Shown: in pieces, positions 21,584 to 30,789 of the stretch
How the letters are laid out: the number at the start of each line of letters is the position of its first letter
Position numbering within the stretch: position 1 is the stretch's first letter
Assembly: GCA_030142905.1 (NCBI GenBank)
Contig: JASJOG010000121.1
Span: 611,001 to 675,000 of the forward strand
Reading direction: 5' to 3'
DNA from: Heliopora coerulea
Lineage: Eukaryota; Cnidaria; Anthozoa; Scleralcyonacea; Helioporidae
Length of the DNA: 64,000 nt
Position numbers and translations under genes: made by a program
Notes under the pieces: model-generated
The model's input: the letters and a program-made list of their open reading frames with translations, nothing else
Databases searched by the model: none
Told to the model about the DNA's origin: nothing

Positions 21584-22453
21584 ATGGACGAAAGTGGATT
21601 TGATGACATTGAAATGAAAAATAGAAATATGTAAGAAGAAGAAGAAGAGGGGGAAACAAGTTTTGGTGGAGATGACCTTGAAGATCATAATAGAAGTATT
21701 AATATAATAAACACAGAAAATCCAAGAAAAACAAGTGTTGATCTTTCAAGAGAAACATCTGTGAATATAGCAAGAAGAATGAGAAATACAAAAGCAATAA
21801 TAACTAATGATAAAAAATTAAGTTTTAAAAAAATATTCAAAATTCGTAGTGAAAAGAAAAATGGACCAAATAATAGTATATTATTAGACAACACTATATT
21901 TGTTAGAGACCCGAAAGGAAACAGCAAAGCTGGCACAAGCAATGTTTCCATTAAGTCTAAAGGTAAAAAGATTGGTAATGTCAATGATAACAATGAACCA
22001 GAGTTATTTACCAGAAAAAATAAGAAATATGCTGATGAATTTAATGATTATATGAAAAAAGCCTTCAAAGAATATGAAAAAACACCAAGTGCAGTAATAG
22101 AACAAAGAATTGGTGATTTTGATGATGGTTATTTTGAAAGTGAAGTTGTTAATTCTATCACTGATGATTCCATTTTAGAAATTCAAAATAAAATTTATGA
22201 AAATAACTTTAAAAAATTCATTGATAATGAACAGGATCCAAGGCAAACATTATTTGAAAGTAATGAATTAAGAAAATTCCGAGGTTTAGTATATTTGGAA
22301 AACAACTCTGTTGAAGGTATTGACTCCAATTTATCAGAAAATGAAAAAAAAAAAGTTATATGTGGTAAAATTGATGGATTTGATAGAGAGCATCAACATT
22401 GGAGAAATAAATATGATTTAGAAACAGCCAAACCCCAAAAAAAGTATGTATAA
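21584..22453 (+). pseudogene. acidic Polinton accessory protein, one nonsense codon
   Basis: ATG at 21,584 (TAAATG context) gives 16 codons, then TAA (21,632-21,634), then the same frame continues without interruption to 22,453. The protein (about 290 residues) is highly charged: a poly-Glu stretch just after the stop, KKIFKIRSEKKNG, PELFTRKNKKYADEFNDYM, and FRGLVYLENNSVEGID near the end. No domain is recognised. It overlaps the next ORF by 8 bp. A short acidic remnant at 58,560-58,670 may be its counterpart in the second element. Confidence 0.5.
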
Positions 22454-22913
22454 AAGTTTTTCAGAAATTGCAAAACTTCAAGCAGATAAAATGAGACTTG
22501 AAAATAATGAAAGACCAATTAGTGAAGAAGGAATAACTATTTTAACTAGTCAAGGTGAAGAAAGTGACCTTGGGAGATTAGAAAGATTTAAAAAATGGGC
22601 AAAAGAAAATCTTCTGGGTTTATCAGCAGTTGCTATTTCTGTAGCAGGTATAATTACAACAATTATCGTGAGTGCAAGAAACACATTAAAACAAGGTGCA
22701 AAAGCAGTGGGAAATTTAGGAAAAGCAATTGCAAATATAGGTAAAAGTTTTGGTGCTGTCATTTCAGCAGTTTTAAATTGAATTTCACAGGTGTTATCAT
22801 GGGGTGCAAAAGGTATTGCTTTTCTAGCTAAAAATCTATGGATATTAGCTATTGCAATTACTTACTTTTTATATAATGAATATAAACAGAGAAAGAAAAC
22901 ACAGCAAAGATGA
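22446..22913 (+). pseudogene. membrane-active-type Polinton protein (two hydrophobic segments)
   Basis: The charged N-terminus (about 50 residues) is followed by a membrane segment (LSAVAISVAGIITTIIVSA) and then an amphipathic Lys/Gly/Ala run (KAVGNLGKAIANIGKSFGAV). TGA at 22,779 sits where the frame continues with WGAKGIAFLAKN and a second membrane segment (LWILAIAITYFLY), ending basic at 22,913. An amphipathic helix beside membrane segments, placed between accessory and capsid genes, is reminiscent of membrane-lytic or internal virion proteins; this is inference. Overlap with the upstream gene suggests co-transcription. Confidence 0.5.
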
Positions 22914-22930
22914 TAAATTAAAAATTTGTT

Positions 22931-22957
22931 TTATATATATATATATATATATATATG
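22931..22957. repeat. (TA)n microsatellite
   Basis: About 13 uninterrupted TA units in the short gap before the capsid candidate gene. Confidence 0.9.
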
Positions 22958-22968
22958 TATAATAAAAA

Positions 22969-24185
22969 ATGAATAGAGTAAATGAATTGTTACCAGGTTT
23001 TAAAAGGTCAAAAATGAGTGAAATTAAAGGAGATAGAAAAGTACATGTTATAACTCTTAATCCAAATAGTGCTAATCCAGAAGAAGAATTATATATTGAT
23101 ATCCCTAAATTAAACCCAAATTTATGTCTTGTCCCTGATTCATTAAAATTGTTATTTAATTTTAAAAATTCAAATACTAAGAGTTGGTTTTTGAATAATT
23201 TATCGAAATTGTTTATGATAATACAGGAGAAAGTTTATTAGAAATTCATAAAGATTTATGGAAATCCGAATATAAAAGAAATGATATGGTTGAATATGGA
23301 ATATGTAATGAAAATTTAAGAAAATTAATTTCAAAAGATGATAGTGGAGCAACAAGTGGAAATGCACAAAAACTTAGTGATAAATGAATGTTTGATATTT
23401 ATGGTACCAAACAATGTTTAAAATTAGAAAAAATTTTATCAAACCATGGATTATATTCACCTTATAATATGATTAATAATTTTCAATATATTTTAACTTT
23501 TCCAAAAAGTAGTGAAATAATGGTGGTGCAAAGTGGACAAAATATAGGAAATTATACATTAGAAAATCTTGAATTACAATATGAAACTATTGAAAATTTA
23601 GATTCATCCAATCAAGTTTTATCAAATTATAAAAGTGGGAGAAGTTTGTTAAAAAAAAAAAAGTTTTTTTAAACTTTGTTAAAAACTGAAAAACGGAATA
23701 AAGATGATACATTACATAATTTATCTATTAATATCCCAAGAAAAAGTATGAAGGGTATTGTATTATTATTTAGAAATAAAACTATAACAAACAGTGAAGA
23801 ATATATTTATCCAAATATAGAAGAAGTCAAAATAACTGTTGAAGGAGTTCCTAATAGTGTTTATAGTCAAGGAATGAAGAAAAATAGACTTTTTGTAGAA
23901 GCATTTAGATTATTTCATTGAGGAAGAACAAAGTATGAAAATAGTGATAGTGAAATGAGTTTAAAGAAATTATTTAAAGATGCTTTTTCATTATGTATAG
24001 ATTAAAGAACAATAGATGATAATTTTGTTTATGGAAATGGAAAAAAGATTGTAAATACACAAAGTGGAGTATTATTGAAAATTAAGAAAAAACCAATAAG
24101 TGTAAATGTAATGTGTCATATTTTTGTGTTATCTGATGGATTATTAAATATTGTAAATAGAGATTTATCTTCAATACAATTTTAA
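22969..24185 (+). pseudogene. Polinton major capsid protein candidate, broken
   Basis: ATG 22,969 starts a protein of about 400 residues: VHVITLNPNSANPEEELYID, NLCLVPDSLKLLFNF, then after a frameshift at about 23,215 LLEIHKDLWKS, HGLYSPYNMINNFQYILTFP, INIPRKSMKGIVLLF, VEGVPNSVYSQGM, and a C-terminal CHIFVLSDGLLNIVNRDLSS. The second frame has stops at 23,385, 23,670, 23,919 and 24,003. It sits directly before the packaging ATPase, the usual neighbour of the double-jelly-roll capsid gene in virus-like elements. A relative with the same landmarks occupies the same place in the second remnant (59,068-60,194). The capsid call rests on beta-rich sequence and context, so alternatives within the virion shell remain open. 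Confidence 0.6.
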
Positions 24186-24192
24186 ATAATAA

Positions 24193-24792
24193 ATGAATTA
24201 CAAAAAAACATTTAACATGATAATTGTTGGAACGACTGCATGTGGAAAAACAAAATATCTTTTAGATTTTATAGAAAATGAATATAAAAATTATTTTAAT
24301 TATATTCATTTAAGTTGCCCAACATTTGAATGGAATAAAACTTATTAAAATTGGAAATTTATTGCCAATGAAGATTTTATTGCAATACCTTGTGATCATG
24401 ATAATGTTGAAGATTGGTTAAAATTTATAGTTGATTTTTCAAAAGGAAGTAAAAGCTTAATCATATTGGATGATTGTGCAAGTGGAAAAAGCATTAAAAA
24501 TAGAACAAGCGAATTGGTTAAATTAGGATTTTCTGCAAGACATTATAATCTTTCTGTTGTTGTTATTACACAACAATTGACATCTATTGCTAAACCATTT
24601 AGAGAAAATATTTCAAAATTGGTTACATTTTATAATCCAAATAAAAAAGATATGGCAATAATAATTCAAGAATATTTGGATGTAAGTGATAAAGAAGAAT
24701 TGAATAAAACTTTAGAAACATTAAAAACAAAAAAATATTCAAGACTGGAAATTCATTTAATTTTTCCATTTGGTTATAAAATAAACGAGTGA
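24193..24792 (+). pseudogene. FtsK/HerA-type (A32-like) packaging ATPase
   Basis: This is a genome-packaging motor ATPase. The Walker A motif GTTACGKT lies right after the start (residues about 12-19). Walker B SLIILDDCAS is at about 24,456-24,485. The sensor-like VVVITQQLTSIAKPFRENIS follows at about 24,560. ATG 24,193 is in TAAATG context and follows the capsid frame by 7 bp. A single in-frame TAA (24,346-24,348) interrupts an otherwise complete frame of about 200 codons. A32-type ATPases are standard Polinton genes. The next gene's presumed start overlaps its stop. Confidence 0.9.
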
Positions 24793-25285
24793 AAATAGTG
24801 GACACAGCAGAGCTGAAGGTTTAGAAGTTCCTTCGATATCTTCAATTGTAAATGAAAATGAAGCTGAAAACGGCAAAGCTGATGCAAAGCATAAAGATAA
24901 GATTAAAAAAGAAGCATTGAAAAAACGTGAAGACTTGATAAGATTGTCTGAAGATGGAGAAATTAGTCAATCGGTTCAAAATTTGAAAAAAGCAAATGAT
25001 AAAGCTAGATTAAAAATTTATTCGGAATATGAGATTAAACAAGCGGAAAAAGCAAACACATTTTTAGCAGATTTGCTAATTAGCAAATTTTCAGATTTAT
25101 TAGGTGGATTAGATGCAATAGAAAGTAGTAAAGAATTGGTTAATGATAAATTATCAAGAAAAGATGTAAAATCTGTAGTTGAAAAATTAACACCATTTTT
25201 ACCATATCTTCGAATATTAAGTGGGGGAGTTACAACTGGAAAACATAAGACAAAAGGCAAGGAAGTTAAAAAACATTATGAATAA
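24785..25285 (+). CDS. conserved small Polinton protein next to ATPase
   Basis: The frame runs from the end of the ATPase to 25,285. The expected start position reads ACG (24,785-24,787), overlapping the ATPase stop; an ATG there was probably lost, so the first usable in-frame start is uncertain. The protein (about 165 residues) is helical and charged, with LIRLSEDGEISQSV, ANTFLADLLISKFSDLLGGL, and a hydrophobic FLPYLRILSGG near the C-terminus. A relative at 60,840-61,295 in the second remnant preserves the same blocks and position. Function unknown; an assembly role is inferred from context. Confidence 0.6.
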   Translation, partial: TSENSGHSRAEGLEVPSISSIVNENEAENGKADAKHKDKIKKEALKKREDLIRLSEDGEISQSVQNLKKANDKARLKIYSEYEIKQAEKANTFLADLLISKFSDLLGGLDAIESSKELVNDKLSRKDVKSVVEKLTPFLPYLRILSGGVTTGKHKTKGKEVKKHYE

Positions 25286-25307
25286 TTTTATAATATGTAT
25301 TATAAAA

Positions 25308-25817
25308 TTAATTTGTAGATTCTGAAGATGAAGGTTTTACATTTGTGTTTTTTATAGCTAATTTATCCATAAGTGTATTTATTATTTTATCTTTTTCCTT
25401 GGGGGTGTTTTTTGTTGATTCTTCATTTTCTAAAGATTTTAACAATTTTAAATGATTATTTTCTGAAAATTGAATTTCATGTATATTATTTTGCCCAAAT
25501 GTCATACCAGCTTCAAAATCTTTCATCCCAATATCAACATGTGCACCTATTCTAAAACCACTTTTTTTAATTTTTCTAAAATTTATTGGTGGATACCCAT
25601 GAAGATTTAAATCTACTTTAGCAGTCTTTGACTGTTTTGTACCCATGTCTAGATTTGTCACTTTGTTTGTCTTGGTTGCTTTGCTTTTTTTGATTTTGAA
25701 TTTCCCATATTTTATTTTATTAATTTTGAAATTGTGCTTGAACAATAGATGATATCTATAATATGTTTTAAAATGACAAGTCTTACATTTATATTTTTTA
25801 AAACAAGGACAATTCAT
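25308..25817 (-). CDS. Polinton zinc-finger-like protein
   Basis: 169 intact codons on the minus strand, convergent with the rightward block (24 bp apart). The N-terminus has YKCKTCHFKTYYRYHLLFKH, a C2H2-like finger whose last zinc ligand is unclear. A Lys-rich linker and a Gly/Phe-containing middle (FRIGAHVDIGMKDFEAGMTF) follow, then a Lys/Glu/Ser-rich tail. It is likely a DNA- or RNA-binding regulator of the element (inference). It is one of the few stop-free genes. Confidence 0.6.
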   Translation of the reverse strand: MNCPCFKKYKCKTCHFKTYYRYHLLFKHNFKINKIKYGKFKIKKSKATKTNKVTNLDMGTKQSKTAKVDLNLHGYPPINFRKIKKSGFRIGAHVDIGMKDFEAGMTFGQNNIHEIQFSENNHLKLLKSLENEESTKNTPKEKDKIINTLMDKLAIKNTNVKPSSSESTN

Positions 25818-25848
25818 TTATTTTGATAGTAAAAAAATAATTATTAAA

Positions 25849-26003
25849 TTTTCTTTTTAAGTTTATCCGGAAAATCATCATAATTATTATTTTCTCTTAT
25901 TCTTTTAAAAAATTATTTATAATTTTCTAAAATATGCACATTTCTACAAATATAATTTTTATCTTTATCAAAAACTTTTCCATTAATGTAAACAATTTTA
26001 TAT
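25849..26003 (-). other. possible small coding remnant upstream of zinc-finger gene
   Basis: A minus-strand stretch reads VFDKDKNYICRNVHILENYK, one stop, then a charged tail to 25,849. There is no ATG, so this is a weak candidate for a small decayed gene. Confidence 0.2.
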
Positions 26004-26064
26004 ATTTATTTTATTTATTTAAATTTTTTCTAACATCAAATAAAATGTTGCAATCTGATTGGTT

Positions 26065-26522
26065 AATTTTATGACAAAATATTAGATATTGACAAATTAA
26101 TTAATGAGGCTCTTGAATGGTTTAAAATTTTATGAATAATTAATAAGGTTTTAAAATGTCTTGGAATTTTATGAATAATTAATGACTCTCTTGAATGTCT
26201 TGTAAATCCGATGTTGTCACTATTTTTACACTTTGAAAAAATTTGTTCAAATTTTAAAACACATGTTTTTAAACATGTTAAAGATTATGTAAATACTGTG
26301 GAAAATATACAATAATTTTTTTTTAAAATTATTTTAAAGTATTTAAAATTTTAATCAATTTTAGAAAATTAAGTTATTTGATTGACAGTTATTAAATGAC
26401 GACATCATCAAAATAATGTTAGGGAATTCCCCTAAGACACTTAGAAAAATTTTGAACATTTTTTAAAAAGTGAAAAATGCTGAGTCAGCAAATGTCTCAG
26501 AATCCGCATTTTACATACTACT
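26065..26522 (-). repeat. Polinton right terminal inverted repeat
   Basis: 458 bp, inverted relative to 6,863-7,255. It contains two small insertions absent from the left arm: about 22 bp with TGCTGAGTCAGCA near the tip, and an extra internal unit of about 38 bp. Confidence 0.9.
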
Positions 26523-26528
26523 AAAGAA
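26523..26528. repeat. Polinton target-site duplication, right copy (AAAGAA)
   Basis: Identical to 6,857-6,862 and immediately outside the right terminus. Confidence 0.93.
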
Positions 26529-27690
26529 CAACATATCAAAATATAAACAAGTTTGGAGGCACAGTTTTTGATATTTTCTTCTGTTTGTCCAGGATGGTCT
26601 CGGTAAATTTCCGGACCATTATTAACAAAGTCAATATACTTAAAATTCGAATGATGTTTTGTCAACTGCTTATTCATTGGTTCCTCAAATTTCCATCTCA
26701 TTTTAAAGCTGCTGCTTGGTTCAAATAGCAACTTATTTCAGAGGCACAGATTTTGGTAATTTTTCCATTTTGTGATACAAACAGTTGTAATTTTAAATGA
26801 CAAGATGTTCCCTGACCAGCTTATGGCCACTGTGGTCTTCGACAGGTTAGAGAGCGTTTCTTCATTTAAAATTATGCCTTAACTTGACCATGCTTCTTCT
26901 ATATTTTCTCACAAACAGTTGTATTGGTCAGCCATCTTGAAAATTTTCTACATGCTTGTTTAACATTGAAAAATGATGACATTTGAAGCTTTTATTGTCT
27001 TGATAGATAAGATCTAGACAACGTGACAGGTTGAAGACACCAGATGTATAGAACACCTCAACATTTACTAATAGTTACATATGCAAGAGGCAAAATTGAA
27101 AGATGAATCCATTTAATATGTCGCATGCTTTCTTTTTCAATGTAAATGTCAATACCAGTCATTGAAATACCTTCAAACTGTAAAACTATCATCACTAACA
27201 ACACCAACATGTTCCAAAATATTTTCAGTCAATCTAACTTAACATCCAGATGTAACTTCGTCTGTAAGAATGCCATGAGAACCAGCAAACTGCAGTTCAG
27301 CTCATAAACAATATAGCGAGTTGCATTGTGGCATTGTATTTGCTTTCAATAAAAGTTCAACATCTTTCATCAAATTCTAAGAAATAATAACCAGCAAGAA
27401 ACGATACTTGCCTGTTTTATATTCACTCACGATTGTGTCAATCAAACTTTGCATCATCCTGCTGTTGCTCTTTGATAATGAAACCACCCAATAACCACAG
27501 ATCTAACTGCCAAACGACTAAGTTGATGCACCCATGCTGATATGAGCCAGGCTATGATAATGTACATATAGTACATTATTACACTTGTCTGCAGAGGAAA
27601 ACAGCCAGGAGGCAACCTAATCACTGTTAACATACAAGTTTTTTTCTCATACCGAGAATATCAAGGCAATCGGGGGGAGGCCAAGATTGC
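26529..27690. other. no gene recognised
   Basis: I see no supported gene here. A short palindrome-like stretch at 27,560-27,580 (AATGTACATATAGTACATT) is the only structure noticed. Some of this may be the 5' part of the following P-element-like sequence, whose N-terminal DNA-binding domain I could not find. Confidence 0.35.
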
Positions 27691-27699
27691 TGACTTAAG

Positions 27700-29400
27700 T
27701 GGTCAAACTAGCAATAACCTTACCAGCAACACCCCCAGAAAAAAATAAACAAAGTAAAGTCATTCAGTTCCATAACAAAGAAAATCTGTTGGAAGATGCA
27801 TTTAAGAAATCACCAGACCATCTAGCCCACTTTGCTAAGATGCAGTTAAAGCTAGACATGCAGCAAAAACATAGCAGAAGATATTCACCTGAAATTAAGT
27901 CTTTGACAATTTCATTATACCATGCTAGTGGAAAAGCCTATCATCTGCTGTCCAAATCCTCTCCGAAATACCAACAAAAGCTGCCATATCATGAGTAACA
28001 TCAAGAATCATACAGCAGAAAGTTTCGCACATGAATGACATGGAAAAACTGTGTACTTTGTGCATAGATGAAATTTATTTAAAGACTCACTTGTTTTACA
28101 GCATACCTGATAACAGGATTGTGGATCTGGAAGACTTTGTTGGTGGATATAGAACCAACAAATTGGCAACCTCAGCACTGGTCTTAATAGCTCAAAGCAG
28201 CCAATTGGCTTTGTGTTGGTGAATGGAGGATGCCCAAGTGATACCTTAGAAGATCTAGTAAAAGAAACCATTGACAAATTAAATGCAATTGGTTTGAAAG
28301 TCCTGGTGGTAATTTCAAACATGGGTTCAAATTTTCAAAGTTTAGCCAAGTGTCTGGGAATAACTCCTGAAAACCCATGGTTCATGCACAATAATACCTA
28401 CTTCCTTATGTTTGATCCACCACATCTCCTTAAGCATGTGGGAACAATTTAATAAAGTGAATCTTCAGGTTTGGTGACTATCCTGACAAGTGGAAAGGCA
28501 TAGAGGATTTCTTTATGAAGGATAAGTCACTACCCATTAGGGTTGCACCAAAATTGACAGACAAGCACATACACCTTAACAATTTTAGCAAAATAAAGGT
28601 GAAATATGCTGCTCAAATTTTTAGTCATACAGTAGGTGCTTCAGTTTGGACGCATACCATCATCTGCAATGGGAACAGCACAGCTGCTTTACAAATTTGA
28701 TTATGTTCAACTAAAAAACTAAAGTGTGCCATTAGTGAGAAAACCACACATGTTAAGCTTTTAAAAGAAGCCATTGCCTTCATAAATGATCTACAAGTTT
28801 TTGATGGAGGTGAGAATGTAACAGGTAGGATTAAGTGCTTTACAGGGTGGTTGGTCACAGTAAATACAGTCATTTTGATTTAGGATCAAATAAAAACAAC
28901 TCACAACTTTAAGTTTCTTTATACACTTAGATTAAATATGGATCCACTAGAGAACTTTTTTGGCACTATATAACAGCAGAGAGGAAACAGTGATAACAGA
29001 ACTTCAGTTCAGTTTTTTAGCGAACTCCTCACTTCTTCAGCTGGAAATTGTGCAGACAATCTCGACATCCTCTTTGCTCAGTTTGTTAACTCATCATCTG
29101 GTGTCCCACTATTTACTCCATCTCCTCAAGCTTAGATACTTGCAATTGGATCGACCAATTACATAAAACAGAATGTCGACTCCAACATTATCAACAAAAA
29201 TGCTATTACATATGGATCTGGGTACCTGCTGAGCAAATGTCTCAAAATTCATAGCAGTAATAAATGCAAAGAAACCCTCAAATCCAACAATGTAGATGAC
29301 AACATAAAGTTACTTGGCTATTTTAAAGCAGACAACCAAAGATCAACTTTTGGAGGATTAAATGCACCATCATCATATTAGAGTATGTAATCTGTCTAGA
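27700..29400 (+). pseudogene. P-element/THAP9-like transposase, decayed
   Basis: Plus-strand segments in several frames match the order of P-element-type transposases. A helical region (RRYSPEIKSLTISLYHASGK, about 27,880-27,945) comes first, then the first catalytic block CIDEIYLKTHLFYSIPDNRI (about 28,060-28,120). A second block follows (VLVVISNMGSNFQSLAKCLG, then FDPPHLLKHV, about 28,300-28,440). The GTPase-like insertion region comes next, and a C-terminal LNMDPLENFFGTI (about 28,935-28,970) with the typical D-P-L-E-N-F-F. Numerous stops make it non-functional. No THAP zinc finger and no terminal repeats were recognised, so the element is incomplete. Confidence 0.78.
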
Positions 29401-29995
29401 AGACATTTTTGCTGAACACTTTTCTGCCTGCATAAAGAGTCAAAGTGTTTGAACCAGTATTCTAAAGCTTCTGAAATCTACACCACTGCCATTTAAGTGT
29501 TCTTCAGAATTTCTTACTGATTGCTTGCAGAAGCTTTATCTTAGAATGAGAATATACTATTGTATTGAGTTTGCAAATCCCCGGTTTTCCTTATCTAAAA
29601 GAAGACAGAAAATATCAAAAAGCTTCCCACCTATGAACTGGACAGTAACTGATCCTACTGAAAAGTGGTAAATCTTGAATAACTATAATACAAAACCTAA
29701 TTTAAACCAAGCTTTTAGTTCCGAGACAGATTGCAGCAGTACAGGAGGTAGTAAATAAGATTATTTTAATGACTTCCAAACCTTCATTTGGACCAGCTTT
29801 TTCGGAGGAAGTTCAACACATAAACCAGATGAACCTGAACAACTAGAATGCAGGGTTCAAATTCATTATTGAAAAACAGTTTGTGAATTTTCAGGAATTA
29901 TAAACACACAATGAGCCCATTTTAACATCAATTTTTTTAAAATTTAATCTGATATCGGACATTACATTAAAGTTTTACCAAATTTACAAAAAATG
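29401..29995. other. no gene recognised
   Basis: Sequence after the P-like remnant without a supportable frame. It may contain the 3' end of that element. Confidence 0.3.
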
Positions 29996-29999
29996 ACAG

Positions 30000-30650
30000 C
30001 TACTCATCCAGTTTTCGGCATTTTACAAGGTATCTATTGGATAAAGATATTAGACCAATGCTAGGAAAAGTTGTGAATTCTTCACACAATGGGTCATCCT
30101 CACCCATCAGGAGAAGTGCATCCAGACGCTCCCAGGTCAGCATATTATGCCAAACATTCTTAACATGATCCGTCCTCAAAAACACTCCTAACATTGTATT
30201 CATAAAGGGAGCAATGAGAAGAATTTCAAAATTATCCAGGACATTTCTGCATTCATACACAATACTGCAATCAGTGAAAACCTTTTTCCAAAGATCTAGG
30301 TATTTCAATGACTTATCATTGTTAATCATAGGGATAACATACCCTTTGAGGACTTCCCATTCTGGAAAAATTTCAGTGGTGTTGCAGTTGTTTTTGCTCG
30401 AAAATATTGGGAAATGCTTCCAGTAGCCTTGATACTAAATGTGGCTAGGACAACATATCCAACAGCAAGACTTCTTGTTCGAAGATGGGTAAGGCCATTA
30501 GGTTGGCAAAGCGTTTTTCCATACTTCCCACAACATACAGTATCATCCCCTTGTACAAATCTGTGACATCAGTATGTGTCTCACAATACCGAGAAAATTT
30601 TACGCCCTGGTAATAGTACTCGCCATCATCTCTTACCTCCACCCAGATAT
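30000..30650 (-). pseudogene. hAT (ZNF862/ZMYM-like) transposase C-terminal fragment
   Basis: From 30,642 leftward the translation has YKGMILYVVGSMEKRFANL, then after stops and frameshifts VFTDCSIVYECRNVLDNFEI and HVKNVWHNMLTWERLDALLL, followed by GEDDPLCEEF. The last block matches the hAT C-terminal dimerisation region as found in ZNF862-type derivatives (x-M-N-x-V-K-x-x-W-R...L-x-x-L-L-R). It is a 3' fragment only; no termini were found. Confidence 0.6.
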
Positions 30651-30789
30651 AAGCCTTTTGTTGTGATTTATTACACCTCCCTTCTCATTTAGACTTTTGT
30701 CTATTTGTACTGTTAGCTTTTTCATGGACCATGTAAATTCCTGTATATGATGAACTGTTTTAATGGGATCATGTTTTTCCTGTTGCAGT

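Larger units (their letters stand above)
6863..26522 (+). mobile_element. Polinton/Maverick virus-like transposon, 19.66 kb
   Basis: Termini begin 5'-AGTACTATGTAAAATG at left and, on the complementary strand, AGTAGTATGTAAAATG at right, inside long imperfect inverted repeats. A 6-bp AAAGAA duplication flanks both ends. Contents are diagnostic of the family: DNA polymerase B with protein-primed-type motifs, a retroviral-like integrase with a chromodomain, an FtsK/HerA-type packaging ATPase, a capsid candidate and a fibre-like gene. The left block (7,327-about 20,280) is transcribed leftward and the right block (20,308-25,285) rightward. A pogo/Tigger element is nested at 13,389-16,837. Most genes carry one to four stops or frameshifts, so this copy looks dead but fairly young: every reading frame is still readable end to end. 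Confidence 0.95.

Noticed and set aside
22779..23387. Several in-frame TGA codons at places that look like Trp, suggesting TGA=Trp recoding.
   Set aside because: TAA and TAG stops and frameshifts occur in the same genes, and TGA also replaces Arg codons elsewhere. Decay explains all of it.
6863..26522. Possibility that the 19.7-kb element is an adenovirus, virophage or other free virus contig.
   Set aside because: Integrase, 6-bp target duplication, inverted repeats and eukaryotic transposon-rich flanks show an integrated Polinton.
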